Below the pieces are notes generated by a model, which worked only from the letters and a program-made list of their open reading frames with translations, was not told the DNA's origin and ran no database searches. Of a stretch of DNA of 64,000 nt, positions 35,144 through 47,189 are shown one piece after another (the stretch's first letter is position 1; each line of letters starts with the position of its first letter). This DNA comes from Sphagnum compactum (taxonomy: Eukaryota; Bryophyta; Sphagnopsida; Sphagnales). Where the stretch lies: NCBI GenBank assembly GCA_965153455.1, contig OZ234495.1, positions 11,776,875 to 11,840,874 of the forward strand, read 5' to 3'. A program made the translations under genes and the position numbers.

Positions 35144-37426
35144 CTGCAGGCATGGGCATCTAATCATGTTAGAATCTACTTGACAGCACTGTCACTGCAT
35201 TTGCCACATGGATATTCTGCATATACTGGTGGATAGCCATCGCTGGGGATGTGCAAGGGCGCCTTTGCTCTGGCAATGGTTTGGATCAACCAACAGTTTT
35301 CCATGTTAGTCATTCCATGGTGTCAAATTAGGCACCTACCAAAAGATTGTTGACTTGCATTCTGATGATGTAACCAGTGTGACTGTGTGCCTAAGTGAAA
35401 GAATGTGGAAAAAGGATGAGAGGGATTCAATGCAGCAAATTATATACCTCTGAGCACCCAACTTGCATTCCTGTTGAAATTGGCTACACCCCCCCCCCTT
35501 TTGATGAGATTACCTGCTCTGCCAGACACATACAACTCAATGTTTGTGACACCATGGCTGAACACGTAACCACCTAAACCCATACTGGAAACCACTGCCA
35601 TTTATGGTTACAGAATCTCAAACCAAGCTGATGCACTCCTTCTCGCACTTGTTGCATCTTGAGCAATGGTAATGCTCATTTTGGACACCCATGACCTAGT
35701 CTCATACAATGGTGATTGCCTCAAAGAAGATGCGTATATCCATAGTAGAAGCAAAACACAGGGAATCATGGAATCTCAACTAAGTACAACAGCACAGTCT
35801 GATGGCAGTTAAGGATCGGTAAGCTTGATGTGATCCTGTTTCTAGGGTTTAATATTGCCTTTGATGGGATTCATCTTCAAAGGCAATTGCAAATGCAGCG
35901 TATGTTTGCAAGTCCCTTGTGAAGCTCACCTATGATTGAATGAAGTCTCCACAGTCCACCTTGTCCTGATAGCTGTGATGTATACTGCAGACTAGAAGCC
36001 GGAAGAGAGTGGATGGAAGTAGCAAGAGTCTGTAATCAAAGCTCCACTGCAGACACCAAATTGTCAACAAACCTGCCAAGCTCAGCGAGGCAGAAGAAAA
36101 CTGAAAAATCTCTACCTCAAGGGTTGCATTTCACACTGTGATCTGAAACTACTGTTTGAAACTCTCGTACTCGAAGATGCTGGACACACACACCCCCACT
36201 AAAACCCTCGTTGAAAAAACATACTCTCGTGCTCCAAAGTGCTGCAAACCTCGGAAAAATGTGAAATTCACACACACCCACCAAATATGGTTTGTTGGTC
36301 GCCACCACTCGTTCGTCTCTACTACAAATCAGCCATCAAAGACTTGGCGAATGAAGCAAAACGCCCCGGAAATCTCGTCGATGTCCAGTTCTTTTTTCAG
36401 GTCTCGCTAGAATCGAAACCAGCGTCAGCAGATATACAATCTTAGTAAGTCTGGAACACGGAAACAACTCCCGCAAATCTAGCAAACCTAAGCCTTTTTG
36501 ACAACAACAAAATTCCAAAACACCCAAGACACAATTTTTCTTTTCCAATCTTCTTCCTGTACTATTTATACTCACACAAAAAATAACAATAATTTCAACC
36601 CATCAATAAAAATAACAACGGAAACAACAACAAATTTACTGCTCTTGCTCCAAATGAAAGCTAACATGCAGGAAATCTAAAACCCCTTATCGTTGCTTTC
36701 CATTTGTTGGTGATGAGGCAGCAGATCTATGAAGCCCATGAAAGAAGAAAAGTAGCCAAATTTCTTTCTCGTGCAAATCAAGCAAGGGCGTCAGATCACA
36801 TCTCCCCAATTCTCTCTCTCTCTCTCTCTCTCTCTCAGAGTCACTTCCTGTGCTTTCAAGGCACGATATTTGGTGCTGCTTTTTGGGGAGCGAGAGTTGG
36901 GTCAAGGGACAGAACCTCCAAAAACATAGTATCTGTCCAACCACAAAACACTCCTCCTCTTCAAAGTGGGACCCCCAAATCCAACTCTTATAAAACACGC
37001 ACACACAATCACAAATTCGTTGACAAACGCGAACAAATTTTCTTCAACATCTCCTAAAATTAATTAATTAATCAATTTTATTTTTGACAAACTCCAAATT
37101 TGCAAATTCTGTTGTCTGTCTGTGACTGTTCTGTCAAAAACTGCAACTGGGGATCTAGGGCAAATAAGTACCCACCACTGTTACTGTTATGTCCCTAACC
37201 TGGTCTGGGTATTGGTTCATTCTTAACACTTTCACAGCACCCTGCTATTAGACTCAGATTGGCTCTCAAGGATGATTTTTGCCCAGTATTTGGTGGGTAT
37301 AAACCTACTGTTGAGACTGGTATAAAACTGGTATACCGCTGATATTTTCTCAGGTCCCTATTAGTCTTGTAGTCGTATAAGGGTGGTATTGCCTAAGGGG
37401 ATATCAGATTGGTATCTTGTTTTATA
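35144..37426. other. IP5P 5' region and flank of the MULE
   Basis: This should hold the first IP5P exon and promoter on the minus strand, but I could not identify them. A (CT)n tract lies at 36,811-36,836. Frames at 36,156-36,445 and 36,687-37,057 are unsupported. The final 250 bp lead to the target duplication of the Mutator-like element. Confidence 0.5.
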
Positions 37427-37436
37427 CCAATCTCTC
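37427..37436 (+). repeat. left target-site duplication of the MULE
   Basis: CCAATCTCTC, repeated in the same orientation at 49,463-49,472 immediately outside the other terminal repeat. Confidence 0.82.
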
Positions 37437-37475
37437 GGCTGGAGTGAACCAGCAGCCACCAATGCACCAGTTGAC
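37437..37475 (+). repeat. left terminal inverted repeat of the MULE
   Basis: Starts GGCTGGAGTGAACC and pairs with the reverse complement of 49,424-49,462. It is short for a MULE, whose inverted repeats are often 100 bp or more, and further pairing inward is weak apart from shared CTACC-rich composition. Confidence 0.82.
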
Positions 37476-37814
37476 GATGAGCCTGTTGAGCCCGTTTTGG
37501 GAATGAACCAAAAACTCATCCTGCCTGCCCGCAGGTATTTTTTTTTTCCGCCTCTCATCTGCCCCAGAATTTTCCCTCCTACCTGCCTCCCCCCTCCTAC
37601 CTACCTCCCCCCTCCTACCTCTCACTCCATCGCCAAGCTTGAGAGTCGTTGAGCGGGAGCGCGGGGGAGGCTGGAGAGCGGGAGGGGAGCGCGAGGGGAG
37701 GCTGCAGAGCGGGAAGGGAGGCTGGAGAGGTTGGAGCTGCGATCGTGCCTGTAGCGGGACCCACACAGGACCTAGGTAAGCTCCTTTTTTTTTCTTTTTC
37801 TTTTCTTCCAGCCT

Positions 37815-39020
37815 TCTTTTGTTCCAACAACGCAAAAGGCGATGGCAGCAATGCTGCCATCGCCTTCTTGTTTTTTGTTTTCTTGTGGCACAACAAAGAA
37901 GGCGACGGCAGCAACGTCGCCTTCTTTTTTGTTGTTGAAGTGCAGCAAAGAAAGCGACGGCAACGCTGCTGTCGCCTTCTTTGTTTGTTGTAGAACTGCA
38001 GCAAAGAAGGCGACGGTAGCAATGTTGCCTTCTTTTTTTGTTGTAGAATTGCAGCAAAGAAGGCGACGGCAGCAACGTTACTGTCGCCTTCTTTTTTTGT
38101 TGTTGAACTCCAGCAAAGAAGGCGACGGCTGCGTTGCTACTGTCGCCTTCTTTTTTTGTTGTAGAACTGCAGCAAAGAAGGCGACGGCATCAACGCTCCC
38201 TTCGCCTTCTTTTTTGTTGTTGAAGTGCAGCAAAGAAGGCGACGGCAGCGTTGCTACCGTCGCCTTCTTTTTTGTTGTTGAACTCTGGCAAAGAAAGCGA
38301 CGGCAGCAACGCTATCGTCGCCTTCTTTTTTTGTTGTTGAACTCCATCAAAGAAGGCCGTTGCCTTTTTTTTGTTCTAGAACTGCAGCAAAGAAGGCAAC
38401 AATAGCAACGTTGCCATTGCCTTCTTTTTTTGTTGTTGAACTCCGACAAAGAAGGCGACGGCGGCAACGTTACCGTCGCCTTCTTTTTTTCTTTTCTTTG
38501 CAGCTAAGGGAAGAAGGCGACGGCAGCAATGCCGTCGCCTTCTTCTTCTTGTTTTTCCTTGCAGCACAGAAGGCGACGGCGTCGCCTTCTTTTCATTTTG
38601 ATGTTTGCTGCAACGCAACGAAGAAGGCGACGGCAGCGTTGCTGTCGTCGCCTTCTTGTTTTTGTTCTCTTTCTTTTTGCAGCTAAGGGAAGAAGGCGTC
38701 GGCAGCATAGAAGGCGATGGTAGCGCTGCCGTCGCCTTCTTGTTTTTGTTCTACTGCAGCGTGGCGAAGAAGGCGACGGCAACAATGCTGTCGTCACCTT
38801 CTTCTTGTTTTTTCTTGCAGCACAAAAGGCGTCGCCTTCCTTTTTATTTTTTATTGTAGTGAAGAGAAGAAGGCGACAGTAGCGACCTTGTATTGAAGAA
38901 GAGGACGACGACAGCTGCCATCATTTTCTTCGATGGCTTTGCTGCAAAGAAATGGCGACCTCCGCCTTTGTTTGTGGTTTTGCTACGAAGAAGGTGACGG
39001 CAGCAATGTCGTCGCCTTCC
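37815..39020. repeat. tandem array of about twenty hairpin units
   Basis: Units of about 55-62 bp, each an imperfect palindrome of AGAAGGCGACGGC and its complement around a 3-12 base centre, followed by a T-run and a GTTGTTGAACTGCAGCAA-like spacer. Examples with perfect arms are at about 37,836-37,866, 38,514-38,544 and 38,568-38,592. The array is GC-rich in its arms. All long frames here on either strand are products of the repeat. Confidence 0.92.
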
Positions 39021-39130
39021 TCTATGGTGGCAGTTTTATTTTATTTTCTTTGTTGGTGCTTATGGTTTAGTTCATTAGGATTGACATTTAATAATAAATG
39101 GTGGTTTTTTGTTTAGGGTTGAAGGTTGTA

Positions 39131-40685
39131 ATGGCTAGGGGAAAAAGACTGAAGAAAAGCGGTGGTGGTGAGCTGGAAGTCAATAAGCAAAATGTTGCTG
39201 CATCAGATGAGGCAATTGATGTGCCAAATGTTGCTGCAAGAGATGAAGCAGTTGTTGAGCCACATGTTGCTGTATCAATTACGGCAATTGATGTGCCATA
39301 TGTTGCTGCAGGAGATGAGGCAGTTGCTAAGCCACATGTTGTTGCATTAGATGTGGCAATTGTTGAGCAAAATATTGCTGCATCAGATGCGGCAATTGCT
39401 CAGTAAAATGTTACTGCATCAGATGAAGCAATTGGTGACCGAAGTGTTGTTGCATCAGATCAAGAAATTGGTGAGCAAAATGGTGCTTTATCATAATTGA
39501 AACATAAGGATAACAGTTTGGTATAGATTGTTTTAGAATTTATGGACATTAGATCAAATACAGATTTAAAAAATTGTACAAGTTTCTTGAAGTTTAATTA
39601 TATCCGCACCTTCCATCATTTGTTGGAAGGTGCGGGAATTTTTTTGTCAAATTTTTTTTATTGTAATACTTGAAAACAACTCATGTTTATAGGAGTAGTA
39701 TGTGATTGTGTGATTTTATGTTTTGTAATACTTGCATTCTGTTTTTTGAACTCTCATTTTTTGGTTTAGGTCCGGAACTTGAAACTGACCAGGCTTTTTA
39801 GCCACTTACACTTCTTTGTCCACCTAATTTAGCTCGGAAGGACAAAGAATGGACAAAGGTTAGGTCGAAATGGAAGTGCAAAGTTGGCACTTACACTGTT
39901 GCATGTTGTGCCAAATGGTTGTTGACCAAGCATTTGAAGGAGGTGCATGGCTTGGTGGCAGAAAAGGCCAAACCTGGGAGGCCTTCAACTTCTGCAAGAG
40001 GTCTTCGACATCAAGACCATGCCAAAATGAATGCTCGCATCTTGGGAAATGCCATGGCTGTGGAAAGGCGGAATGATAAAAAAGTTGCTAGTCGCGCTCG
40101 TGCCAAAGCACAGCACGAGTGGAATCACCTGGTAGCTGTTGCAAAACAATGTCCACCACTCCTAAAACCAGCTTTGGTCAAATCAGCTTCAGAGCAATTG
40201 TTGAAGGTGTTGGGCCTCAATGCCTAGGGCGTGGGCAGTGTGCCTCGAGATGCAACATCACGGATGGAAAAAGATGAAGATTTACAAGGGATGATTCGAT
40301 CCACTTGTTGTGTATATGCACGATAATTGAAGACGACATGGGATGTAAAAAATTGGGATCGAGAGTCTAATAAAACAAATCGAACAAAACAGTTGGCAGA
40401 TGTTTTCGATTTTCATGAATCTAGAATGATTCATGGAAGGTAAGAAACAATAATAAGCAATGTTTAGTGTTTTTTTATTGTATTTCATCCAAGGTGTGTT
40501 ACGGTTTAATTTGGTGGTTTTTTGGTGTTTATAGGCTTCAGGACCAAACAAAGGAAGAGTTTGTTGCAAATGCAGTTCAGGTTGAGATGCAACGCCGCCA
40601 TTTTTACACTGCTCGTTATGTAACAAAGGCTGCAAATGCAGCAGCTACATACCGAGCTAAACATGTAGATACTGATATGGGTTAG
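39131..40685 (+). pseudogene. second gene of the MULE: repeat N-terminus and zinc-finger-like region
   Basis: From ATG 39,131 a Lys-rich start (MARGKRLKKSGGG) leads into eight or nine 12-residue repeats (such as NVAASDEAIDVP). One repeat has TAA for CAA at about 39,404. After an intron-like gap, 39,790-40,230 encodes a basic region with a Cys/His pattern (KCK, ACC, KHLKEVHG) like a BED or C2H2 finger, then AKPGRPSTSARG and ARAKAQHEWNHLV. The frame continues past TAG (about 40,225) and TAA (about 40,324) to a donor at about 40,440, then a last exon, 40,534-40,685, ending AKHVDTDMG. I do not know the function. The place and direction recall the accessory gene of MuDR-type elements, but no sequence relation is claimed. 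Confidence 0.6.
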
Positions 40686-40699
40686 GGTTTCACTTTATA

Positions 40700-41098
40700 T
40701 AATTAGTTAGGTTTTGTAACCCTTTTATGTTATGGACTACCCAATTTTGAACTTCGATCCTTTGATATGTTATAGAGAACCAACGTTTTTTTTTCATTGG
40801 GTTCTTTAGTAATTTTTCATGCACCCATTTTTGTACATCTTTTATCAATATAATAGTATCTTCTACTCACATTTGTTTGATGGGTATATGGTTAATCATA
40901 TATGTCTTCTTTGTCATAATTTTTTTAGTACTTGAGACGTAAGAATCAAACCAAAGATCAAAATGAACATTATGCAATACTTACATATAATATAATAGGA
41001 TTCACATCACCTAAAGACTTTTTAAACAATACACACATTTTAAACATATAATACCTACATCATTTTCTATTATAAACTCCATAAGGCCATTTTCAAAT
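40700..41098. other. AT-rich spacer inside the MULE
   Basis: No gene or clear repeat seen between the second gene and the 51-bp tandem array. Confidence 0.55.
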
Positions 41099-41520
41099 AT
41101 GCAATACCCGCATATAAGTCCTAAAATAGCCGCAAGCATTTTGCATTCATTGCAATACCCGCATATAAGTCCTAGAATAGCCGCTGGCATTTTGCATTCC
41201 TTGCAATACCCGCATATAAGTCCCATAATAGCCGCTGGCATTTTACATTCCTTGCAATACCCGCATATAAGTCCCATAATAGTCGTTGGCATTTTGCATT
41301 CCTTGCAATACCCGCATATGGGCCACAAATAGTCGCTGACATTCTTCATCCATTGCAATACCCGCATGTGGGTCCCGTGGTCGTCGTTGGGTTTTTTTAA
41401 CATTCCTTGCAATACCCGCATATAGTTTCCATAATAGCCGCTGGTTTTTTTTACATCTCTTGCAATACCCGCATATAGGTCCCATAATAGTTGGTGGTTT
41501 TTTACATTCATTGCAAAACT
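41099..41520. repeat. 51-bp tandem repeat, about eight to nine units
   Basis: Core TGCAATACCCGCATATAAGTC. Unit starts at about 41,099, 41,150, 41,201, 41,252 and 41,303, then slightly longer units to 41,520. As 51 is a multiple of three, both strands show repetitive open frames (ICGYCKECKMPAA on minus), which I do not regard as genes. The units abut without unique spacers. Confidence 0.9.
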
Positions 41521-41579
41521 TACATTTTGTCATAAAATTAATTTAGAATAATAATTAATTTAGGTATATAAAAAGACAT

Positions 41580-41900
41580 ATTCTGGGTACCCAGACCACT
41601 TATTAGTTATTTTGAAATGACGTTACACGCGGGTATTGCATTTAGGGTTTAGGGTCTTCACGTAAGGTTTGCCTCAATCACCAATGGATTATTTCAGTAT
41701 GAACTTGCATGTAGTTATTGCATCTAGGCCTTGGTCTTCATTCAAAGGTGCACCCAAACTACATATTGGGTATTTCAAAGCGACCTTACATGTGGGTATT
41801 CCATTTAAGGTTGCCCTTTCATTGGAGGTTTTACCTTATTCACCTATGGGTTATTTTGAAATAAACATGAATATGACTATTGCATTTAGCGTTAAGGTTT
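41580..41900. repeat. diverged long tandem repeats with a GGTATTGCATTTAGG core
   Basis: About three diverged units of roughly 85-110 bp that share CGGGTATTGCATTTAGGGT-like and CACYYATGGRTTATTTYRAA segments. 41,900-42,918 beyond them is AT-rich and holds nothing I can name. Confidence 0.6.
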
Positions 41901-42918
41901 CATATAATTTTGCAATATCCACACACGTACTTACTTTCACCATTTGTAAATTTAGCCATAATTTTTTTAGTACTTAACAAATAGCTTACTAACCTATTAC
42001 TCATGTTTAGGTTAGGTTGTTTAGTTTGGTCAATGTCGACACTTTAGTCAATCTGATAACCATGCTTAGGTTTGAGCTTTTCTTGAAGCTTACTTGTCAA
42101 GGCTATAAATTCTTGGTTTTTTTTTATGAACACTATTGTGTTTTTTGGATAGTCAAATCATCTTTCCCCTTTTGAAGGTGTCGAAAACATTACATAACAA
42201 CTTGGCCCTCACAAAGCTTTTAAAATCCACACAAACTCTAGCATGATGTATAAGAGCTTATGAACATTTTCATACCTAGCTATTAATCTTTTGGAAATTT
42301 TAAACTCACATTAAAAACAAAGTTCATTAAAAATCGCAATATACGTAACCATAGGTTTATATATATATTATTATAGATAAATATGAAAATATTATATGTA
42401 TTGAAATGGATCAACAATATAATTCCGTAATATCATTATTTATATATTATGTGTTATAAATAACAATATATTTGGACCAATATTTAAACCAATATTATAA
42501 ATCATAAAAAATAAAGTTTACATAAGGACTTGTGTTATATATGTAAAAAATATAAATATTTTTGACCCACTATATGATTATTTTAACCAAGAACTTATTT
42601 ACTATATATCAGAAAAGTATAAATTAAAATTTTAATCAAACATAGGATTAATATGTGGGAGAGATCAATTTTATTATTATGTGAAACAAAAAAAAGTAGA
42701 AAATTATGTGCTTTGATTTTTTTTAAAACATTATTTAAAATCTTATTAAATTAGAAACTTTATATTTATGTTTTTTGAATGAGTATACAACTTTAAAAGG
42801 GGGAAAAAAAAATATGAACATCTTTGAAATAATTTTAAGCTTGAACTTTTTATTTTTTGATCTCGACAAACTTTGTATTGCATTCAAGGTTGGGTTTTCA
42901 CATAAGGTTTGTTTCTTA

Positions 42919-43022
42919 CCTTTGTGTGATAACTCCAACCTAATTTTCCCAATCTCTTTGAAGAAGATATAGAATGAGATTGGATTGTTTCACATATGTC
43001 TAAACCCAAAAAATTTCCCCCC
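42919..43022 (+). repeat. direct repeat, left copy (about 104 bp)
   Basis: It matches 48,609-48,711 in the same orientation. Shared landmarks are TTTGTGTGAT, TTTGAAGAAGATATAGAATG, TTCACATATGT and AATTTCCCCCC. It could be an LTR-like or duplicated segment inside the MULE. 43,023-43,465 after it is AT-rich without a gene. Confidence 0.8.
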
Positions 43023-43465
43023 AATTTAACATAAAATATTTCTGATAATACATGAATTATCAACAAAATTTGTCATATAATTAAATAATTAATAGACCAT
43101 TATTTCAGATAATTTAAATGATTAATTATCAAGAATTAGATAATCTTTTATTTATTTATTAATCATTTGGCTTAACTTTATTTATTTGGATATTAAAAAG
43201 ATGGATCTAAAAATCAGATTGATTAATTTGATATTTGATTGATTAACTTAAATATATTTTTGTTTTAATAAGTGATTGAAATCACTATTTAAGATAATTA
43301 TTCCATGTTATAGATTGCAAGTTCAGCTTTTTCATGAAAAATTCCTACACCAAGATAAGCTTGATCACAATTGTCATTGTACTATTTGTTCCATAAACAA
43401 TACAACCTTTCAACCTCTATACACACCTTTGTTAGCATATTATTTTGAAATTAATCAATTATTTT

Positions 43466-43690
43466 GGAGTGACCCAAAATGTAGGTATTACATTTAAGGT
43501 AGGATCTTCATTTAAATAGGCTTAAACCCCACATGCATACTTTCGGAGTGACCCAAAATGCAGGTATTGCATTTAAGGTAGGATCTTCGTATAGAGAGGC
43601 TTAAATCCCACATGCGTACTTTCGGAGTGACCCCAAATGCAGGTATTGCATTTAAGGTAGGGTTATATCAAAGTGACTTTGCATGTGCAT
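43466..43690. repeat. 79-bp tandem repeat, about three units
   Basis: Units start at 43,466, 43,545 and 43,624 with GGAGTGACCCAAAATGCAGG, followed by TATTGCATTTAAGGTAGG. Confidence 0.9.
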
Positions 43691-43792
43691 ACTGTGTTTA
43701 GGGCTAGGTCTTCACTTAAGGGTATCCAAACCATTTAGATGGGTTTTTTTGAAACGTGGGTATTACATTTAGGCTTGTTTTTTCATTTAAAC

Positions 43793-43970
43793 TTGCAATA
43801 CCTGAACTTATACTTACCTTTACCAACTGCATTTTTGGGGTTTCATTGCAATACCTACATCCGTACTTACTTTTACCAATTGGAATTTTGGGGCATAATT
43901 GCAATACTTGCACTTGTACTTACTTTTACCAATTGGGATTTTTGGGCCTAATTACAATACCTGCATTTAA
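43793..43970. repeat. 53-bp tandem repeat, about 3.3 units
   Basis: Unit starts at 43,793, 43,846, 43,899 and 43,952. Core TTGCAATACCTG, then TTTTACCAAYTGGRATTTTG. It carries the same GCAATACC word as the 51-bp and 79-bp arrays. Confidence 0.88.
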
Positions 43971-44186
43971 CACTAATATTATCATTATCCTTGTGTTTTT
44001 GCATTTCACACTTTTTGTGCTTATTACTTGGAAACAATAATAACCTTTGTGCCATATTAGACTTCATGTGTGTGTTGAATACATGATGTTCAAGGAATTT
44101 GGGATATGGTTTCCTCCATACAAAATTGATTCTAAAACACAATTCTTAGTGCCAATGGCAACAATCTTGATTAGTAATTGAAACAT

Positions 44187-46880
44187 TTATTCGTGACATC
44201 GTTTAGTACGTACATTTGTGTGATTGGGCATTGTTCCATGCCAATCTTTGAGCCATTTGACACTATTTCCCAATCCATCTTCTACACGGTGTAACACCAA
44301 TCTTGGGTGTGAAATGGTATTTGCCTTTGTGAGGCGTATGTTACAAATATTACATGCCAATACTCTCATGTGTGAGGTGGCATGTTCACAAAATGTCACA
44401 TTGCCTTCTTTACATTCATTTGTGATCTCTTGCATTGTAGTGACCAATTGTGCAAGAGCCCTTTCCATTGGGGTTGATGAATTTATTGTGTCATTAGACC
44501 CTACAATGGCACCCATAGGGAGATCATTTTGCTCCATGTTCATGAGCCCATCAAATTCCATGATCCCGTCATCACCTTCAAGATGATCATCTTCGTCATC
44601 ATTAGACTCCATATCATCTGGAATATGTCACGGGTCTGCAAACATGTGTAAACCCAACCCTCCACGATGTGATCCATACCATGTTCCACAGTAATGAATG
44701 ATATCTTTTTGAGAAATGTCTGTGCATGTGAAAATGACCACAATTTGGTGTTTACACATGTTCCTTCGCAATGCCCATTCACATGTGCAACAAAACATTT
44801 CGGTGAATGGGAATTTCACCATGTAAATAACATTGGGAAGGCGTTGGCTCTGTACGGCCCAAGCTCCATCACTCTCAAGGGTTGGTTGATACACATGGGT
44901 GAGTGGAATAAGGGCTGCCTTTTCCACACTTTGTGTAATAATGGCCTCCATAACCTTTTTTTTATGAAACACCCCTTTTTTTCATTTCCAATGTGTGCAT
45001 GTAGTGGCGTGCAATGGTTATTGTTAATCGCCACACCAACCAGTCAATCTTACGCCCTCTAAGGCCTTTTGTGTCAAGAACAAGCCAACGTTTCAATGTT
45101 GGCTTGGGTGTCTTAGTTGGAATGGGGGACTCTTCGAACACCTACCATCCATAATTCTGCAAACATAAACACAATACATAGGATGAATAACGTTATACAA
45201 AATAATTTTGAATGGTAAACCATGATAAATATTATCACTTACCAAATTGATGGTCATAAGTCCAGAAATAATTTGTCCACGCATCACCAGGCCTATGTTT
45301 ATGAAGGCTTTCTCTCACAACAACCCTCCCACGCTCTTTGAGGTCATCAATTGTTTCTCCATGATTGATGGACATGTACATCACATCATGAAGGTCTTGG
45401 AGGATTCCATCTTGCACTTCCACATCTTTGATTTTTTTAGTACCACGTAAGCGCCATGCTTTGAGAACATGCCAACAACAAAGGTAGATGGGAACCTTGT
45501 CCATACCCCATACGACTCTAGTAAGGACACATATGCAGTAAAATCTCCATGAGTGGATGGGGTTAGTACAACATAAAATGCATTTGAAGTAATCAAGAAT
45601 TTTATGAAAGATATTAAAAAACATTTAAGGAAATAAACACAAAGTTGATACTAGGTATGGAACTAACCATAATGCCTTCAATTCTTAAGGTGCATCATCA
45701 ACAAGAAAACATGATGGTTTCCAATGTGGCATGTGTGATAACATCTTCTCTTTTAATGGTTTCAACCATTCAATCAAATCTTGAACCGTTTGCCTACTTG
45801 TAATGATCCAGGCTAAAGGGACACCCGTGCGATGATCATCAAACCCCATCAAGTTGAATAGATGGAATTTCATGTCATTTGTGCCAAATGTGGCATCCAT
45901 AGAAATGGCACCATTGTAACCATATGATAGCATGGACTCACATTGAGTTGGTGTTTGAATACCTATGGTGAATGGGACTTGAGTCCCGTTGATTTCACCA
46001 ACATCTTGGAAAAAGAACACATCTTCCGGATGTTGGAGAGCCCAAGACCGAATTGAAATTGCAGGGTTGGTGTGTAAACGCCAACTCCTTTTCTTATGTT
46101 TCCGATCCAAATATGAAATGTCTTGAAGCCGAATGAAATCATCTCGTGTCATGCTTTGACCCGCATTCACACGTTCCCACCAAATTGCTTTTTGCTTGTC
46201 ATATATTTGTTTGGTCGTGTAACCTAAACTTAGTTAGGCCCATATGTGGTCCTTCAATGCTTGTGACATGCGTGGAGCATAACGAGACATACGAGAAATG
46301 GACTCCGGGTCATGCTCACCATGTGCGAATGACCCATCAATTCGTGTGTGGGCCTTATGATAAATTGTGATCTCAGCCACATCAGGTCGTGTGTATAGAC
46401 ATTTGATTGAAAATGACGCTAGGCATCTTCGTTTAATAGATCGAGTGTGGGTTGAATTTTCTCGATAGTCTTCTGGTCCATATCCGCATTGATACCTAGA
46501 CCAAAAAACTTTCAAAACATAAATGATTACATCTTTGGTATATGAATTAAAGAAATTAAAAAGGTTAATGCCATAAATGTTTTACCATGTATGCCCGAGG
46601 TGGTTTTTGATAGTTGGTTGCTTGACATCCGTTTGGCTTGGAAAGTTTTTGTAAACATTCCATTCCACAGGGGTGCTCGTATCCCCTCATTCAACTTCCA
46701 AGAATTTCGAGATGCGAGCATATGGAACATAAGCAAATTGAATGGTCACTTTATTTTTCCCTCCATGGCGTATCCCAGACGTTCACACCAAGTTTTTGTT
46801 TGAGAAAGGGGACTTGGTGGGGTTTTGGACATGAATGGAATGGGACTTTGGAACCCTTCCCATGATTGAAGGAAGTAGGA
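44187..46880 (-). pseudogene. MULE transposase with SWIM zinc finger
   Basis: Blocks on the minus strand: an N-terminal region (about 46,860-46,590, with a TGA at about 46,705 in frame), 46,515-46,234, then past one TAA into 46,170-45,685, then 45,624-45,235, then 44,972-44,628, then past one TGA into 44,612-44,187. The central block carries SMDATFGTNDMKFHL, GVPLAWIITS and SCFLVDDAP, the MULE DDE core with two acidic residues. LCCWHVLKAWRLRG follows, as in the family. CTCEWALRRNMCKH is a SWIM-type finger (CxC, CxH). The last block is acidic, then holds CNIC. One intron near 45,680-45,540 and others are likely. The transposase would bind the TIRs and cut; it is dead here. Confidence 0.88.
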
Positions 46881-47189
46881 CAAATTCCTGCACCAAGAGA
46901 ATTTATAATTCTATAAACATTCATCATTGAACAAAAACACAAAATGCAATACATACATGGCTCTTTTAAAATCAATGTTGTGACTTGGAATTCCCATTGC
47001 AACACCCATATCGTGATATAAAATACCTATTGTTCCAATGTACATAATGTACAATACTTGCATTATGAACCCATATATTAAAACAAACTTGGGCAATACC
47101 CACGTTGAGTTATTAAACCTCCCATCATTGAAAATGTTCACATATGCAATACCTGGATTGTACCTTAAACCCATAATGTCTGAAAACCG

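Noticed and set aside
37422-38860. Several overlapping frames of 100-217 codons on both strands
   Set aside because: They are translations of the hairpin array, present in many frames at once, with no unique sequence.
41011-41533. Cys-rich repeat protein or a CRISPR-like array
   Set aside because: The 51-bp units abut with no unique spacers, and the period is a multiple of three, which explains the open frames. The genome is eukaryotic.
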